A stretch of DNA of 64,000 nt from the NCBI GenBank assembly GCA_945902115.1, contig CAMDLY010000005.1, positions 1-64,000 on the forward strand. The letters are read 5' to 3'. The notes under the pieces are model-generated. The model had not been told where the DNA came from. It saw only the letters and a program-made list of their open reading frames with translations, and made no database searches. Position 1 is the first letter of the stretch. Each line of letters opens with the position of its first letter. Source of the DNA: Lishizhenia tianjinensis. Its GTDB lineage: Bacteria; Bacteroidota; Bacteroidia; Flavobacteriales_D; Crocinitomicaceae. Of this stretch, positions 44,810 through 55,098 are shown piece after piece. The position numbers and the translations under genes were made by a program.

Positions 44810-47267
44810 GATTTTCATTGCATTCATCTCGTTGTTGCTTGGTTTATTTGCTTTTGGGCAACAGACTACACTTAAAGGTCAAGTGTTAGATGGAATGAAC
44901 AAACAACCTTTGCCATTTGCTAAAATCCAATTTTACAACTCTAAAATTGGTACTGTAACTGATACACTAGGGAACTTTTATTTACAAACGTATTACGCCA
45001 CGGATTCAATAAAAGTTAGTTTTTCAGGATACCTCTCAAAAACAGTTAAAATTCAAAAAGATAAAGAACAAGAATTAGTTATTGAACTAAACATACTCTC
45101 GGGTACGCTTAACGAAGTACGACTAAAAGCACCGGATGAAATGCCTTCTACACGCTTACACAAGCGAGTGATTGCTTATAAAAGTATAAATAACAAAGAA
45201 AAACTTGATGCCTACGAATACGAACTTTACAATAAAATACAACTAGACCTCAATAACTTAAATGCTAATTTCGAATCGAATGGTCTTGTAAAAAGATTAG
45301 ATGTAGTAATTGATTTTTTGGATTCCAATGATCGTTCAGGAAAATTTCTGCCTGTAGTGTTAAGTGAAACTGTATCAGATTTTTATTTTAAAAATAATCC
45401 CAAGAAAAAAAGAGAGGTGATAAAAGGAACGCAAATAACAGGGATTGAAAATCTACAAGTGAATCAGTTTTTTGGTGATATGTACCTAGACCTTAATGTC
45501 TACGACAATGTTTACGACATGTTCAATAAGTCGTTTATTTCTCCACTTGCTCCATATGCCCGTAATTTTTATAAATTTTATCTAGAGGATTCTGCTTTTA
45601 TTGACAATGATTGGTGTTACAAATTGAGGTTTTTACCAAAAAGAAAAGGAGATTTGACATTTTATGGAGAGATGTGGATTAACGATACAACATATGCGGT
45701 CAAAAAAATTAATGCCAATTTATCTGACAATGCCAATCTCAACTACATCCAAGATTTTTACTTTGAACAAGAATTTGATCAAGTAGAAAAAGAAGTGTGG
45801 ATGCTCACAGAAGAAAAAATTATCGCAGAGTTTAAACTCACCAAAGATTCTAAAATCTATGGACTCTATGGAAGAAAATATGGTAGCCGAAGAAATTTTA
45901 AAGTCAACACGAAGAGAGAGCCAGAATTCTACAATTCGAATTCATCTATCGAAATTCAAGACGGGGCAAAAAATAGAGGTAAATCTTATTGGGACTCGAT
46001 CAGACATCCTCCGTTGAACATTCAAGAGGTAAAAATCGGAAATATGATTGATTCCCTAGAAAAAACACCATTTTTCAAAACAGTTAAAAATTTCACCTAT
46101 TTTACAACAACTGGTTATTGGCCCTTCGGAAAATTTGAATTAGGAAGCGCCTTTTTTACCTTCAGTTATAATCGGGTTGAAAAATTTAGAACGGCATTGG
46201 CATTGCGTACTTCGAATAATTTTTCGAGAAGGGTTGAATTTGGTGGAAGATTGGCATATGGTTTTGGCGATGAACGATTTAAATATGGTGGTCTTGTACG
46301 TTACAATATTACACCGAAAAAAAGGGGTATGTGGAGTACTTATTATAATTACGACATCGAACAAATTGGGCAATCACCAACTGCAGCAACGGTAGGCTCA
46401 ACATTTGGAACAGCATTGAATACGAGAGCATTGGATAAATTGACTTTTGTAACAAAAGTGGGGACCAATCTTGAAAAAGACATTAAAAAAGACATTATTG
46501 TTTTTGCCGGTGCCGAATGGAAAGAATATACACCCTTAGGTTTGGCAAATTATCGAAAAGTAAATCCATTGAATCCATTGGATACCCTAAATAGTGACAG
46601 AATTAAGACAACAGAATTTCTTTTTCGCTGCAGATGGACAAAAGATGAAGAATTTATCGCTGGTTCCTTTGACCGGACAAGTATGCGTTCTGTTTATCCT
46701 ATACTTTCCCTACAAGCAATCATTGGTGTAAAAGGTATTATGGGAAGTCAATATAATTATCAAAAACTTGAATTCCAACTCGAACATAATACACAAGTAG
46801 GTGCTTTGGGTCGGATGCGTTACGGAATGACAGCGGGTTATATTTTTGGAAATACAGCCTACCCATTTCTTAAAGTTCATGAAGGAAATCAATCCTTATG
46901 GTTGCTAACAACAGCCTTTAATAAAATGAATTTCTTGGAATTCATTTCTGATCGCTACATAATGGCTTTCTCTGAAAATCATTGGGAAGGATTGTTGTTT
47001 GACCGCCTACCAGGAATTAAAAAACTAAAGCTCCGACTCGTGACTAATGTGCGTGCGGTGTATGGAGACATTAGTGATCGACACCAAGAAGAAATGATTA
47101 TACCAGATTTTGTTCGAAGGTTTGGAAATATCCCCTATGTAGAAGCAGCTGTAGGGATTGAAAATATCGCCAAATTTTTACGCGTTGACCTGGTATATCG
47201 AGCCACGCATCAAATTCCTAATGTCAGTCCATTGGGAATATTGTTTCGCTTAGACCTCTATTTTTAA
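44793..47267 (+). CDS. DUF5686 outer-membrane protein with carboxypeptidase-regulatory-like N domain
   Basis: 824 residues. The signal peptide ends at FAFGQ. The N-terminal domain, TLKGQVLDGMNKQPLPFAKIQF through SGYLSKTVKI, is CarboxypepD_reg-like (about 22-100). The DUF5686 core (about 130-824) has KKREVIKGTQITGIENLQVN, FYGEMWINDTTYAVKKINANLSDNANLNYIQDFYFEQ and a long C-terminal barrel ending LGILFRLDLYF. It is a Bacteroidota outer-membrane protein of unknown substrate. The start overlaps tatC by 17 bases. It precedes lptB by 12 bases. Confidence 0.88.
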   Translation: MNRIHKIFIAFISLLLGLFAFGQQTTLKGQVLDGMNKQPLPFAKIQFYNSKIGTVTDTLGNFYLQTYYATDSIKVSFSGYLSKTVKIQKDKEQELVIELNILSGTLNEVRLKAPDEMPSTRLHKRVIAYKSINNKEKLDAYEYELYNKIQLDLNNLNANFESNGLVKRLDVVIDFLDSNDRSGKFLPVVLSETVSDFYFKNNPKKKREVIKGTQITGIENLQVNQFFGDMYLDLNVYDNVYDMFNKSFISPLAPYARNFYKFYLEDSAFIDNDWCYKLRFLPKRKGDLTFYGEMWINDTTYAVKKINANLSDNANLNYIQDFYFEQEFDQVEKEVWMLTEEKIIAEFKLTKDSKIYGLYGRKYGSRRNFKVNTKREPEFYNSNSSIEIQDGAKNRGKSYWDSIRHPPLNIQEVKIGNMIDSLEKTPFFKTVKNFTYFTTTGYWPFGKFELGSAFFTFSYNRVEKFRTALALRTSNNFSRRVEFGGRLAYGFGDERFKYGGLVRYNITPKKRGMWSTYYNYDIEQIGQSPTAATVGSTFGTALNTRALDKLTFVTKVGTNLEKDIKKDIIVFAGAEWKEYTPLGLANYRKVNPLNPLDTLNSDRIKTTEFLFRCRWTKDEEFIAGSFDRTSMRSVYPILSLQAIIGVKGIMGSQYNYQKLEFQLEHNTQVGALGRMRYGMTAGYIFGNTAYPFLKVHEGNQSLWLLTTAFNKMNFLEFISDRYIMAFSENHWEGLLFDRLPGIKKLKLRLVTNVRAVYGDISDRHQEEMIIPDFVRRFGNIPYVEAAVGIENIAKFLRVDLVYRATHQIPNVSPLGILFRLDLYF

Positions 47268-47279
47268 TAACTTCGTTTT

Positions 47280-48008
47280 GTGAAGCTACATACCCAACAT
47301 ATTGAAAAAACCTATAAAGGTCGAAAAGTAGTAAACAATGTCTCTTTTGAGGTTAATCAGGGAGAAATTGTAGGGCTTTTAGGCCCGAACGGTGCAGGAA
47401 AAACAACTTCTTTTTACATGATTGTTGGTCTCGTAAGACCGGATAATGGCAAAGTATTTCTAGACGACATTGAAATTACAAAATTGCCGATGTACAAAAG
47501 AGCACAAATGGGACTAGGATACCTACCACAAGAAATATCTGTATTTCGTAAATTGAGTGTTGAAGACAATATCATGGCCATATTGGAAATGACTGACATG
47601 AATAAAATTGTTAGGCAGCAGAAACTAGAGCAGCTTCTTGACGAATTCAGCCTTCAGCATGTAAGAAAGAGTTTGGGGGATAAATTGTCTGGCGGAGAAA
47701 AAAGACGAACAGAAATCGCTAGAGCCTTAGCGACAGATCCAAAATTTGTACTTCTTGATGAACCCTTTGCTGGGGTTGATCCAATTGCCGTAGAAGATAT
47801 TCAGAGTATTATTTGGGAGCTTAAAAAGCGTAATATTGGTATCCTGATCACTGATCATAATGTACAAGAAACATTGTCTATAACAGACCGTGCATACCTA
47901 TTATTTGAAGGAAGTATTTTAAAATCAGGAACCGCTGAGGAGCTGGCTTCAGATGAGCAAGTACGAAAGGTGTACCTTGGTCAAAATTTTATTTTAAGGA
48001 AGAAATAA
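47280..48008 (+). CDS. lptB: LPS export ABC transporter ATP-binding protein
   Basis: 242 residues starting at GTG 47280. Walker [33 protein letters not shown] signature, Walker [14 protein letters not shown] and the switch His in ITDHNVQ are complete, and the LptB-like length and sequence fit well. It powers LPS extraction with LptFG, whose genes are elsewhere. It overlaps nothing but follows the DUF5686 gene closely. Confidence 0.93.
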   Translation: MKLHTQHIEKTYKGRKVVNNVSFEVNQGEIVGLLGPNGAGKTTSFYMIVGLVRPDNGKVFLDDIEITKLPMYKRAQMGLGYLPQEISVFRKLSVEDNIMAILEMTDMNKIVRQQKLEQLLDEFSLQHVRKSLGDKLSGGEKRRTEIARALATDPKFVLLDEPFAGVDPIAVEDIQSIIWELKKRNIGILITDHNVQETLSITDRAYLLFEGSILKSGTAEELASDEQVRKVYLGQNFILRKK

Positions 48009-48013
48009 ATCCC

Positions 48014-50683
48014 TTATTTGACAAGATTTACAAAACCTTGTAATAATCTCCATTCTTGGGGCGAATCGCATCCACGGTATTTCAATGTCCATATATACGC
48101 GTCGTCTTGACAAGGTTTAGATTCATACATCCCGTTCCAACCAGTTAGCATATCCTCTGTATAAAAAACACGCTCCCCCCATTTGTTGAACACAGAAAAT
48201 TGCCATCCGTTTGTTTCAAAATCAGTCTTAGGAATAAAAATATCATTTATCTCATTACCATCCGGAATGAATGTATTGGGGACGTAAATAGCGAATGGTT
48301 CGATCATGATTGTATTGCGTGCTGAATCTGAACATCCGTATTGATTTGTTACAATTTGCAGTGGCGAATCGGTTCCTACATTCACATATGTATGTGTGAA
48401 ATTGGCTTCCGTGGACCCAAATCCGTTGTCGAATAAATAGATGTATTGGTTGCCGTCCTGAGATTGGTCAGTAAACGTTATCTCGGCATTACAAATATCT
48501 GTTAACTGTGGGGAAACATTAAAGCCTGCTATTGGATTGGGATAAACAACCACAAGGTCTTGCTGCAATAAAAAAAGCGTATCAATACAACCAGTAGTGG
48601 TTATCATAGTAAGGCCAACACTGTAACTCCCCACTTCCGTATAAAGATGACTAGGACTGAACGATTGTGAGGATCCTCCATCGCCAAAATTCCATGTATA
48701 ACTTGCAGGCCCATCGCTAAAACTCTCGTTGACAAAAACTGCAGTAGAAGGAGCGCACTGCAACGAATTTACGTATTGAAAGTCTATAGAAGGTTCACCA
48801 AAAATCCTCACCACAGAAAAGACAGTATCAGAGCAAATATCATAGCGACCAATCAGCATAACCGGCTGAAAACCAAAATCAGTATATTGGACATCTTGGA
48901 CATCTTCTGTTGTCGCACCAGAAGGTGCAGCCTCCGGTCCAAATACCCATTCCAAGGTATAATTTGGGGGCCCTGTTACGTTGGCATTAAAATCGAATAG
49001 CCCATCAGTTATACATAATGAATCTTCATGTTCTATCGACATTGTCAATGGGTCTAATACAGTTATTTGAATATCACTAGTATCTGTGCAACCCGGGGTA
49101 GAACTGGCAATTAATTGAACTGTGTAATTTCCAGGGTTACTGTAAAAATGTATCGGTTCAAAATTTGTAGACTGGTCAGAGGGAGAATTATTCTCCCCAA
49201 AGTCCCACAAATACAAAACGGAGTTCTGAGAATTATTTTCAAAAGGAATAGTCAAGCCCAGGCACTGTTCATTTATCGGTGCATTAAAACTACTAATAGG
49301 TTCATCAAAAATGAAAATAGAATCTGTATAACTCGTTTGACAATCCCCATCATCGCCGTTGAGTGTGATTACATGAAATCCGGGTTGAGAAAATGTCACA
49401 TCATTAACAAGTAATGTGCTAATATCCCCGACGTTAGCCGCCTGATTAAAATCCCAAGAAAAATTTGCAGAAGGATTCGACATATTGCCAACAAAATCAA
49501 ACGAATGGTTCAAAATACACAGCGAATCTTGGCTTGCCCAAGAGATGCTAAAAGGATTGTTTATGGTAATACTCATGTAAGCGGTATCCGTACATGGCTG
49601 ACCAGGGTTTACGATGAGGGAGGCAACATAAGTCCCTGGTTGTGGATAAGTGTAAGAAGGCGTAAAAACAGAACTTACATCGCTTGTAGTGCCCGTTACT
49701 CCAAAATCCCAGGCATAACTCGATCCTCCGTATGAATTATTTTCAAATTGTACCGTTAAGCCCTGGCAAAAGGAAATAAACGTGGACAACTCCTCTTGTT
49801 CGGGAAGGATTGCTTGCAAGGTAATATTGCAATTAAATACCCTAAAGACAAAATCTCGAATTGTCTGCCCAACAAAAACACCATTTCTATATTCTTTCAC
49901 AACAATACCTACCACAAATAAACCAATCAAACTGGGGTTCACGGTTAAAATACCCGTTTGCGCGTTTATTGATGTTCCCGATCCCGGGCCTAGTGGTAAT
50001 TGTGCATTGAAAGGTGCTATCCACTGTACAGGAAAATAAGGAGGAGGTAGGGCTTGATTTGGTGCAGGATTTGCCGACGATCCACCGGTAAAAGGAGTAA
50101 TTAAGGCATACGACAAAGAATCCCCGTCGGGGTCTGTAGCGGAATGGTCAATAACTTTTTCTTCGTTATTACACAACAAAATTGGAGGGTAATTCGTAAA
50201 CCTTGGGCTACTATTGTTGGTAAAGCCAGTTTCTGATCCAGGGACATGAGTGGTAAGTGTCAATCCTGCATCGTCTGGATTAATTAGATTACTAATATTT
50301 GGACCTCTGCAGCAACGCTGGTAACTGATTGTATAACCCCCAGGAATAGGAGGCAAAGTAACTACTACAGTATAAATGGCTCGTTGTACACAAATATTAC
50401 TTGGAGGTGTCGCGCAGGGATTATTAAATTGCAAGGGCAACACAATACTGCCAGGAAAGGGAACACTTAAGTCTTGAATCAAGGCCCCAGAGGCATTATA
50501 AATCGTTAATTTCAAGGGGTCATCGTATTCTGCACCAGTCGAATTGCAATCTCGATACAAGGTGATAAAAAACCGATACTGATTATTTCCTAAATAATCA
50601 TAATAAATATCGCCACCTATTATATGAGAGGCCCGCACCGAAATAAGGGAAAATAAAATAAAAACGATGGCTACAATTCTCAT
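48014..50683 (-). CDS. Large PKD-repeat surface protein with T9SS type B (gliding-associated) C-terminal domain
   Basis: 889 residues. After a signal peptide ending at SVRAS, an N-terminal domain of about 260 residues (IGGDIYYDYLGNNQYRF onward) is one often found at the start of such proteins. Multiple PKD-like beta-sandwiches with YAWDFG, YLWDFGE and YTWNFGDGG follow. The last 90 residues are a gliding-motility/type B sorting domain: FIPDGNEINDIFIP, FNKWGERVF and GWNGMY. It is a SprF-dependent type of cargo, so the PorP/SprF protein at 8621 is a candidate exporter partner. It is probably a surface adhesin. Confidence 0.9.
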   Translation of the reverse strand: MRIVAIVFILFSLISVRASHIIGGDIYYDYLGNNQYRFFITLYRDCNSTGAEYDDPLKLTIYNASGALIQDLSVPFPGSIVLPLQFNNPCATPPSNICVQRAIYTVVVTLPPIPGGYTISYQRCCRGPNISNLINPDDAGLTLTTHVPGSETGFTNNSSPRFTNYPPILLCNNEEKVIDHSATDPDGDSLSYALITPFTGGSSANPAPNQALPPPYFPVQWIAPFNAQLPLGPGSGTSINAQTGILTVNPSLIGLFVVGIVVKEYRNGVFVGQTIRDFVFRVFNCNITLQAILPEQEELSTFISFCQGLTVQFENNSYGGSSYAWDFGVTGTTSDVSSVFTPSYTYPQPGTYVASLIVNPGQPCTDTAYMSITINNPFSISWASQDSLCILNHSFDFVGNMSNPSANFSWDFNQAANVGDISTLLVNDVTFSQPGFHVITLNGDDGDCQTSYTDSIFIFDEPISSFNAPINEQCLGLTIPFENNSQNSVLYLWDFGENNSPSDQSTNFEPIHFYSNPGNYTVQLIASSTPGCTDTSDIQITVLDPLTMSIEHEDSLCITDGLFDFNANVTGPPNYTLEWVFGPEAAPSGATTEDVQDVQYTDFGFQPVMLIGRYDICSDTVFSVVRIFGEPSIDFQYVNSLQCAPSTAVFVNESFSDGPASYTWNFGDGGSSQSFSPSHLYTEVGSYSVGLTMITTTGCIDTLFLLQQDLVVVYPNPIAGFNVSPQLTDICNAEITFTDQSQDGNQYIYLFDNGFGSTEANFTHTYVNVGTDSPLQIVTNQYGCSDSARNTIMIEPFAIYVPNTFIPDGNEINDIFIPKTDFETNGWQFSVFNKWGERVFYTEDMLTGWNGMYESKPCQDDAYIWTLKYRGCDSPQEWRLLQGFVNLVK

Positions 50684-50697
50684 ATTTGTAATCTATA

Positions 50698-50713
50698 GAC
50701 GTAAAATTACGTC
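50698..50713. repeat. GACGTA/TACGTC inverted repeat
   Basis: GACGTA (50698-50703), AAAT, TACGTC (50708-50713) lies between the epimerase-like and PKD-protein genes. It could be an operator for the cargo gene, 15 bases before its ATG. The arms are only six bases. Confidence 0.35.
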
Positions 50714-50718
50714 AAATG

Positions 50719-51495
50719 TTATCCATTTAAGTCAAAAGAGTGCCAATTCTCAATACCTTCTTCATATTGAAATCCTAATTCTTTTACAATTTTTGAGCCA
50801 TCAACTTGCTTAGAAAAAGAGTTGGTGTCATCTGACTTCAAATAATAATTACGCAGTGTTTTGGCGGCGTTTTGATAATAACTCGCTCTTGTTGGGTGTT
50901 TTGGATAAACTAGATTGTATAAAGAGGCTTTTTTTTCTTGTTTTAGAAGCACTAGTATTGCCGAACAAATATCAAAAGAATGAATTAGATTGACTATATT
51001 ATTTCCAAATTCGATTTTATCTTTCTTGATTAAATGGGTAATAGGATGTCGTTTCGGTCCAATAAGACCTCCTAATCTCAAAATAACCTGGTATTGTTTT
51101 GTTAGAACTACTTGTTCTGCCTCTGCAACCAAATGATTTTCTTGTATGGGTGAAGATTCGTAAATTATCCCTTCTTGAAAATTATATACGCCTATTGAAC
51201 TCATAAAAATTAATTGAGTTTGGTCAGATAGCTGCTTAATTATTGAATTGATAACCTCTGGATATTTCTCAAAAGGAGGTAAACAAATTAGTACATGTGT
51301 ATAAGGTGAAATATCCCCTGAAAAATGACACTCCCCATTCTCATAGGAAACCACGATTCGTTCAGAGGCTTTAGTTATTCCTTCTAATTTTTCCTTCGAT
51401 CGCGAACACACACCAACATGGTAACCCTCATTAAAGAGTTTATCCACGATTTGCTTGCCAAGCCAACCAACTCCTATAACGAGTATTTTCTTCAT
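50719..51495 (-). CDS. NAD(P)-binding epimerase-like protein
   Basis: 258 residues. The start ILVIGVGWLGKQIVDKL has a GxGxxG Rossmann motif, CSRSKEK follows the second strand (basic, so perhaps NADP), and MSSIGVYNF, LRLGGLIGP and VNLIHSFDIC match the YeeZ-like branch of atypical SDR epimerases. The Tyr-x-x-x-Lys catalytic pair is not evident, so it may be a dehydrogenase or a binding protein. It is 35 bases upstream of the PKD protein gene on the same strand. Confidence 0.8.
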   Translation of the reverse strand: MKKILVIGVGWLGKQIVDKLFNEGYHVGVCSRSKEKLEGITKASERIVVSYENGECHFSGDISPYTHVLICLPPFEKYPEVINSIIKQLSDQTQLIFMSSIGVYNFQEGIIYESSPIQENHLVAEAEQVVLTKQYQVILRLGGLIGPKRHPITHLIKKDKIEFGNNIVNLIHSFDICSAILVLLKQEKKASLYNLVYPKHPTRASYYQNAAKTLRNYYLKSDDTNSFSKQVDGSKIVKELGFQYEEGIENWHSFDLNG

Positions 51496-51685
51496 CTATG
51501 TAGTAAACGAGAAAATCCAAAAAGTGTTCTTTATTAAGAGGAACTACTTAGCGACAAGTGTAGTCATACTTACACAGGCATTCGTAAGCATTTGTATTTT
51601 ACCGCTTGCTGATTGAAAACCATTAAATCATGTAAAATTATACAAGCAGTTTTGTCATAGATAACAAATTGACAAATAAAAAAAC

Positions 51686-53839
51686 ATGAACAACGCTCGT
51701 AAAAATCTCCAAATTATTTTCCTTCTAGGTATTATTCTATTCAGTGCATTTATTTCTTCAGCTCAACAAGGTAAAATTTGGGCAACCATCCAAAATAAAG
51801 ACATCCCTGTGTTAGCAAACAATCGTTTGTTATCGAACAATATAAGTTTTAATGAGGCTATAACTAACTTAAACATTGTTTCCATTGAAAAAGCTCTTCC
51901 AGCATCGAAAAACGAAAAGCTTCAGCACGTTTATGAGATTACCTGCACATGTAACGAAGCGGATTTATACGCTACTCTTGTAAATTCAGTTGAGGTAGTT
52001 AGCGGTGAGACATATGCTCCAACATACGAAACATTAAATAGCCCAAATGATTACTTAACAACTTTTTCGGCTGACTATGCTTTAGACTTAATTGATGCGC
52101 AAGGAGCATGGAACATCACGCACGGAAACAGCAATGTGGTAATCGCAATTTCTGATCAAAACTATTATCAACATCATGAAGAACTTTCTGGAAAGATCAC
52201 TTATTACGATTCAACAAATACCGCTACTCGTACCCACGGAACTGCAGTAGCCATACTAGCTGCTGGTAATACAAACAACGGAATTGGAAAATCATCAATT
52301 GGTTATAATAGCCAATTGGCTCTGTACAGAATGAACTATAATGATGTGTTAGTCGCTTCTTATGCAGGTGCTAAAGTTGTAAATCTAAGTTGGACTTCCG
52401 GTTGTTCATATAACCAGTATGCTCAGGACGTGGTAAATGAAGTATACAACAACGGAACTTTTATAATTGCTGCTGCAGGAAATGGAACAACGTGTGGAGG
52501 AGCAGATAATTTAGTATATCCTGCTTCATTTGCAAATGTATTTTCTGTTACCAGTGTTGGTCCATATGACAATCATGAGAGAACCATTGGTAATGCAGCT
52601 ACTACACATCAGCATAACAATACCGTAGACTTAAGTGCCCCAGGATACGATGTTGCCATTAGTGCTGCTTCAGGATGGTATTTAACGAATAGTGGTACAT
52701 CTTATGCCGCACCTCAAGTTGCTGGAACCGTTGCGCTAATGTTATCAATGAACCCTTGTTTAACGCCTTCAAATATTGAATTTATTTTAAAAGCAAGCTC
52801 GGTAAGCATTGATGGATTAAACCCCTTGTATTCAGGTAAAATTGGAGTCGGTCGTTTGGATGCTGCTGCTGCCGTAGAAATGGCTCAAAATTGGGTAAGT
52901 ATTCGCGTAGAGGCAAGCACTTCTACCAAATGCTTTGAAAATAGCGGAGAAATTGAACTAACGATTAACGGTACCGCCCCATTTCAAGCTGCATGGAGTA
53001 ACGGCGAAACCGGATTAATTATCGATAGCCTTGCTGGTGGAGCATATAGCGTTACAGTAACCGATGCCTTGGGTTGTACCACAGATACAACGATTTTCGT
53101 TGAAGCTTTTGTTCCAATGGCGTTTAGTGCGATAATAACGAATGTGAGCTGCAACGGATCAACAAATGGTTCAATCGTTATAACCATGACTCAAGGTAAT
53201 GCAGTAAATTTCTGGTGGGATTATAATGATATTACTACTGAAGATATAAACAATCTTGGCGCAGGAACATATAAAGTAAAAATCACTGACTACAAAGGAT
53301 GCTCAACTTTCGGAAGTTTCACAATAACTGAACCTATTGTTTTAAGCGCTTTCGTTAACGCCGCGCAATATGCTGAGAACACTGAAACAGCATTGGACTT
53401 AATAATTACTGGTGGCACTGCTCCCTATCAAGTAATGTGGAATAACAATGAAACAGAGGAAGACCTATTTGAGGTACAGGGGGGTTATTACCTAGCTACT
53501 ATTACAGATGCCAATGGTTGTCAGACAACTGCCGATGCAACTATCGAGAATTTTACACCCAATGACACCACTAATAACGTGGAAGAAGAAGTATCACAGG
53601 TGGAAGAAGTAACACTCGACCTAACTGTTTTTCCAAACCCAACTGCGGATAACGCTACAGTTCAATGGAACGGAATTGCGAAAAATTTAATACTATACAA
53701 TGGAGCAGGTCAAATACTTGCAAATGAAAATGTTGAAAACATCAATAAATATACATTTCAACAATTGAGCAGCGGAATATACTACATCCTCCTGGTAGTT
53801 CACAACACCAGCAATACAATCAAACTAGTTGTTCGTTAA
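51686..53839 (+). CDS. Subtilisin-family (S8) serine protease with SprB-like repeats and T9SS type A tail
   Basis: 717 residues. A signal peptide ends at SSAQQ. The S8 catalytic triad is visible: Asp in VVIAISDQNYYQH, His in ATRTHGTAVAILAAG and Ser in NSGTSYAAPQVAGTVALM, with the oxyanion Asn in IIAAAGNG. After it come three SprB/Ig-like repeats of about 75 residues (SGEIELTINGTAPFQAAWSNG; TDALGCTT; NGSIVITM) and a type A sorting domain with VFPNPTADNATVQWNG and YNGAGQIL. It should be a secreted, surface-bound protease. It stands alone with its own terminator. Confidence 0.92.
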   Translation: MNNARKNLQIIFLLGIILFSAFISSAQQGKIWATIQNKDIPVLANNRLLSNNISFNEAITNLNIVSIEKALPASKNEKLQHVYEITCTCNEADLYATLVNSVEVVSGETYAPTYETLNSPNDYLTTFSADYALDLIDAQGAWNITHGNSNVVIAISDQNYYQHHEELSGKITYYDSTNTATRTHGTAVAILAAGNTNNGIGKSSIGYNSQLALYRMNYNDVLVASYAGAKVVNLSWTSGCSYNQYAQDVVNEVYNNGTFIIAAAGNGTTCGGADNLVYPASFANVFSVTSVGPYDNHERTIGNAATTHQHNNTVDLSAPGYDVAISAASGWYLTNSGTSYAAPQVAGTVALMLSMNPCLTPSNIEFILKASSVSIDGLNPLYSGKIGVGRLDAAAAVEMAQNWVSIRVEASTSTKCFENSGEIELTINGTAPFQAAWSNGETGLIIDSLAGGAYSVTVTDALGCTTDTTIFVEAFVPMAFSAIITNVSCNGSTNGSIVITMTQGNAVNFWWDYNDITTEDINNLGAGTYKVKITDYKGCSTFGSFTITEPIVLSAFVNAAQYAENTETALDLIITGGTAPYQVMWNNNETEEDLFEVQGGYYLATITDANGCQTTADATIENFTPNDTTNNVEEEVSQVEEVTLDLTVFPNPTADNATVQWNGIAKNLILYNGAGQILANENVENINKYTFQQLSSGIYYILLVVHNTSNTIKLVVR

Positions 53840-53862
53840 ACGTCTCTTCTGTTTTCAACGGG

Positions 53863-53890
53863 AATAAGACCACTTCGGTGGTCTTATTTT
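53863..53890. terminator. Strong intrinsic terminator after the S8 protease
   Basis: AATAAGACCAC, UUCG-type tetraloop TTCG, GTGGTCTTATT is an 11-bp perfect stem followed by T. It can also serve the nadD operon on the minus strand, whose last stop is at 53909. Confidence 0.9.
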
Positions 53891-53908
53891 ATTTATGTAC
53901 CACAGAAT

Positions 53909-54523
53909 CTATTTATAGAAATTCATTTCGTCTATGTAACGATGAACAGGTTCCGTCAATAAATACCTGACGTCTTTCTTATCTTTTATTGCCTGACGTA
54001 TAAAACTTGAAGAAACTTTCATCACGGGTGCATCTTCACAAAAATGCACGTGAGGGTGCTTGAAAAATCCATGTTCCAGTTGTGACGATATTGATTGAAC
54101 TTCTGCTTCCTCTTGCATTGTTAGTACTCTTGGATACACATAAATATGGTGGGCGGAAAGAAGTTTTTCGTGGTTGTACCATTTATGAAAGGTTCTTAAG
54201 TTGTCCTCCCCCATTATCAAGGCAAATTCGTAGGTTGGGTATTTTTCTATCAAATAAGTCAATGTGGTAATGGTATAGCTTGGTTTTGGTAAATGGAACT
54301 CTACATCACTCGCTTTCAATTTGGGGTTATCAAGAATAGCCTCCCTAACTAAAGACAAACGGTGAAAATCTGCTAACAATGTGGACTTATCTTTCAATGG
54401 ATTGTGTGGGGAAACCACCATCCAAACCTGGTCTAAATCAGTATAATCTACCATGTAATTGGCGATAACTAAATGCCCAACGTGTATGGGGTTGTATGTT
54501 CCAAAATACAAACCTATTTTCAC
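53909..54523 (-). CDS. nadD: Nicotinate-nucleotide adenylyltransferase
   Basis: 204 residues. The nucleotidyltransferase motif GTYNPIHVGHL at the N terminus gives the HxGH, MVVSPHNPLK holds the substrate loop and ISSSFIR (here VSSSFIRQ) is the second signature. It converts nicotinate mononucleotide to NaAD in NAD synthesis. The ATG overlaps the gmk stop by four bases. Confidence 0.95.
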   Translation of the reverse strand: MKIGLYFGTYNPIHVGHLVIANYMVDYTDLDQVWMVVSPHNPLKDKSTLLADFHRLSLVREAILDNPKLKASDVEFHLPKPSYTITTLTYLIEKYPTYEFALIMGEDNLRTFHKWYNHEKLLSAHHIYVYPRVLTMQEEAEVQSISSQLEHGFFKHPHVHFCEDAPVMKVSSSFIRQAIKDKKDVRYLLTEPVHRYIDEMNFYK

Positions 54524-55098
54524 GAGGAGATAAAATTAAGGATTTCTGTTTTAGCCTGTTCTATCGCCTCCTCAAGCTCATTATTTATTACAATTACATC
54601 AAACTCATTGGCTCGAGCCAATTCTATTTTTGATTTACTTAGTCTCATATTAATCTTTTCTTCAGACTCTGTATTCCTAGATCTTAACCTACTCTCTAAG
54701 ACTTCAATACTCGGTGGCTGAATAAAAATGGCAAGGGCATTTGTTGAAAATATTTGTTTTAAGTGCAGTCCACCAACTACATCTACATCAAATACCACAA
54801 CCTTATCATTACTCCAAATCTGTGAAATTTCTTTTTTCAAGGTTCCATAGTAATTATCCTCATAAACCTCTTCCCATTCTACGAAAGACTTTTCCTTAAT
54901 TAATTGCTTAAACCCATCAATGCCCACAAAATAGTAATCTCTACCATCTACTTCGTTAATTCTTTTATCCCTACTGCACGCAGAAATTGAAAATGACAGC
55001 ATCGGTAATTGATTCAGTAAAGAACGTACGATGGTTGTTTTTCCGGCACCTGAGGGTGCAGAAACAATAATACACTTTCCGTTTTTCTCAGCAATCAT
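54520..55098 (-). CDS. gmk: Guanylate kinase
   Basis: 192 residues. P-loop SAPSGAGKTTIV, the GMP-binding DGRDYYFV and the lid (SRNTESEEKINMRL) fit. It phosphorylates GMP to GDP. It shares one base with yicC and overlaps nadD by four, so the three form a tight unit. Confidence 0.96.
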   Translation of the reverse strand: MIAEKNGKCIIVSAPSGAGKTTIVRSLLNQLPMLSFSISACSRDKRINEVDGRDYYFVGIDGFKQLIKEKSFVEWEEVYEDNYYGTLKKEISQIWSNDKVVVFDVDVVGGLHLKQIFSTNALAIFIQPPSIEVLESRLRSRNTESEEKINMRLSKSKIELARANEFDVIVINNELEEAIEQAKTEILNFISS

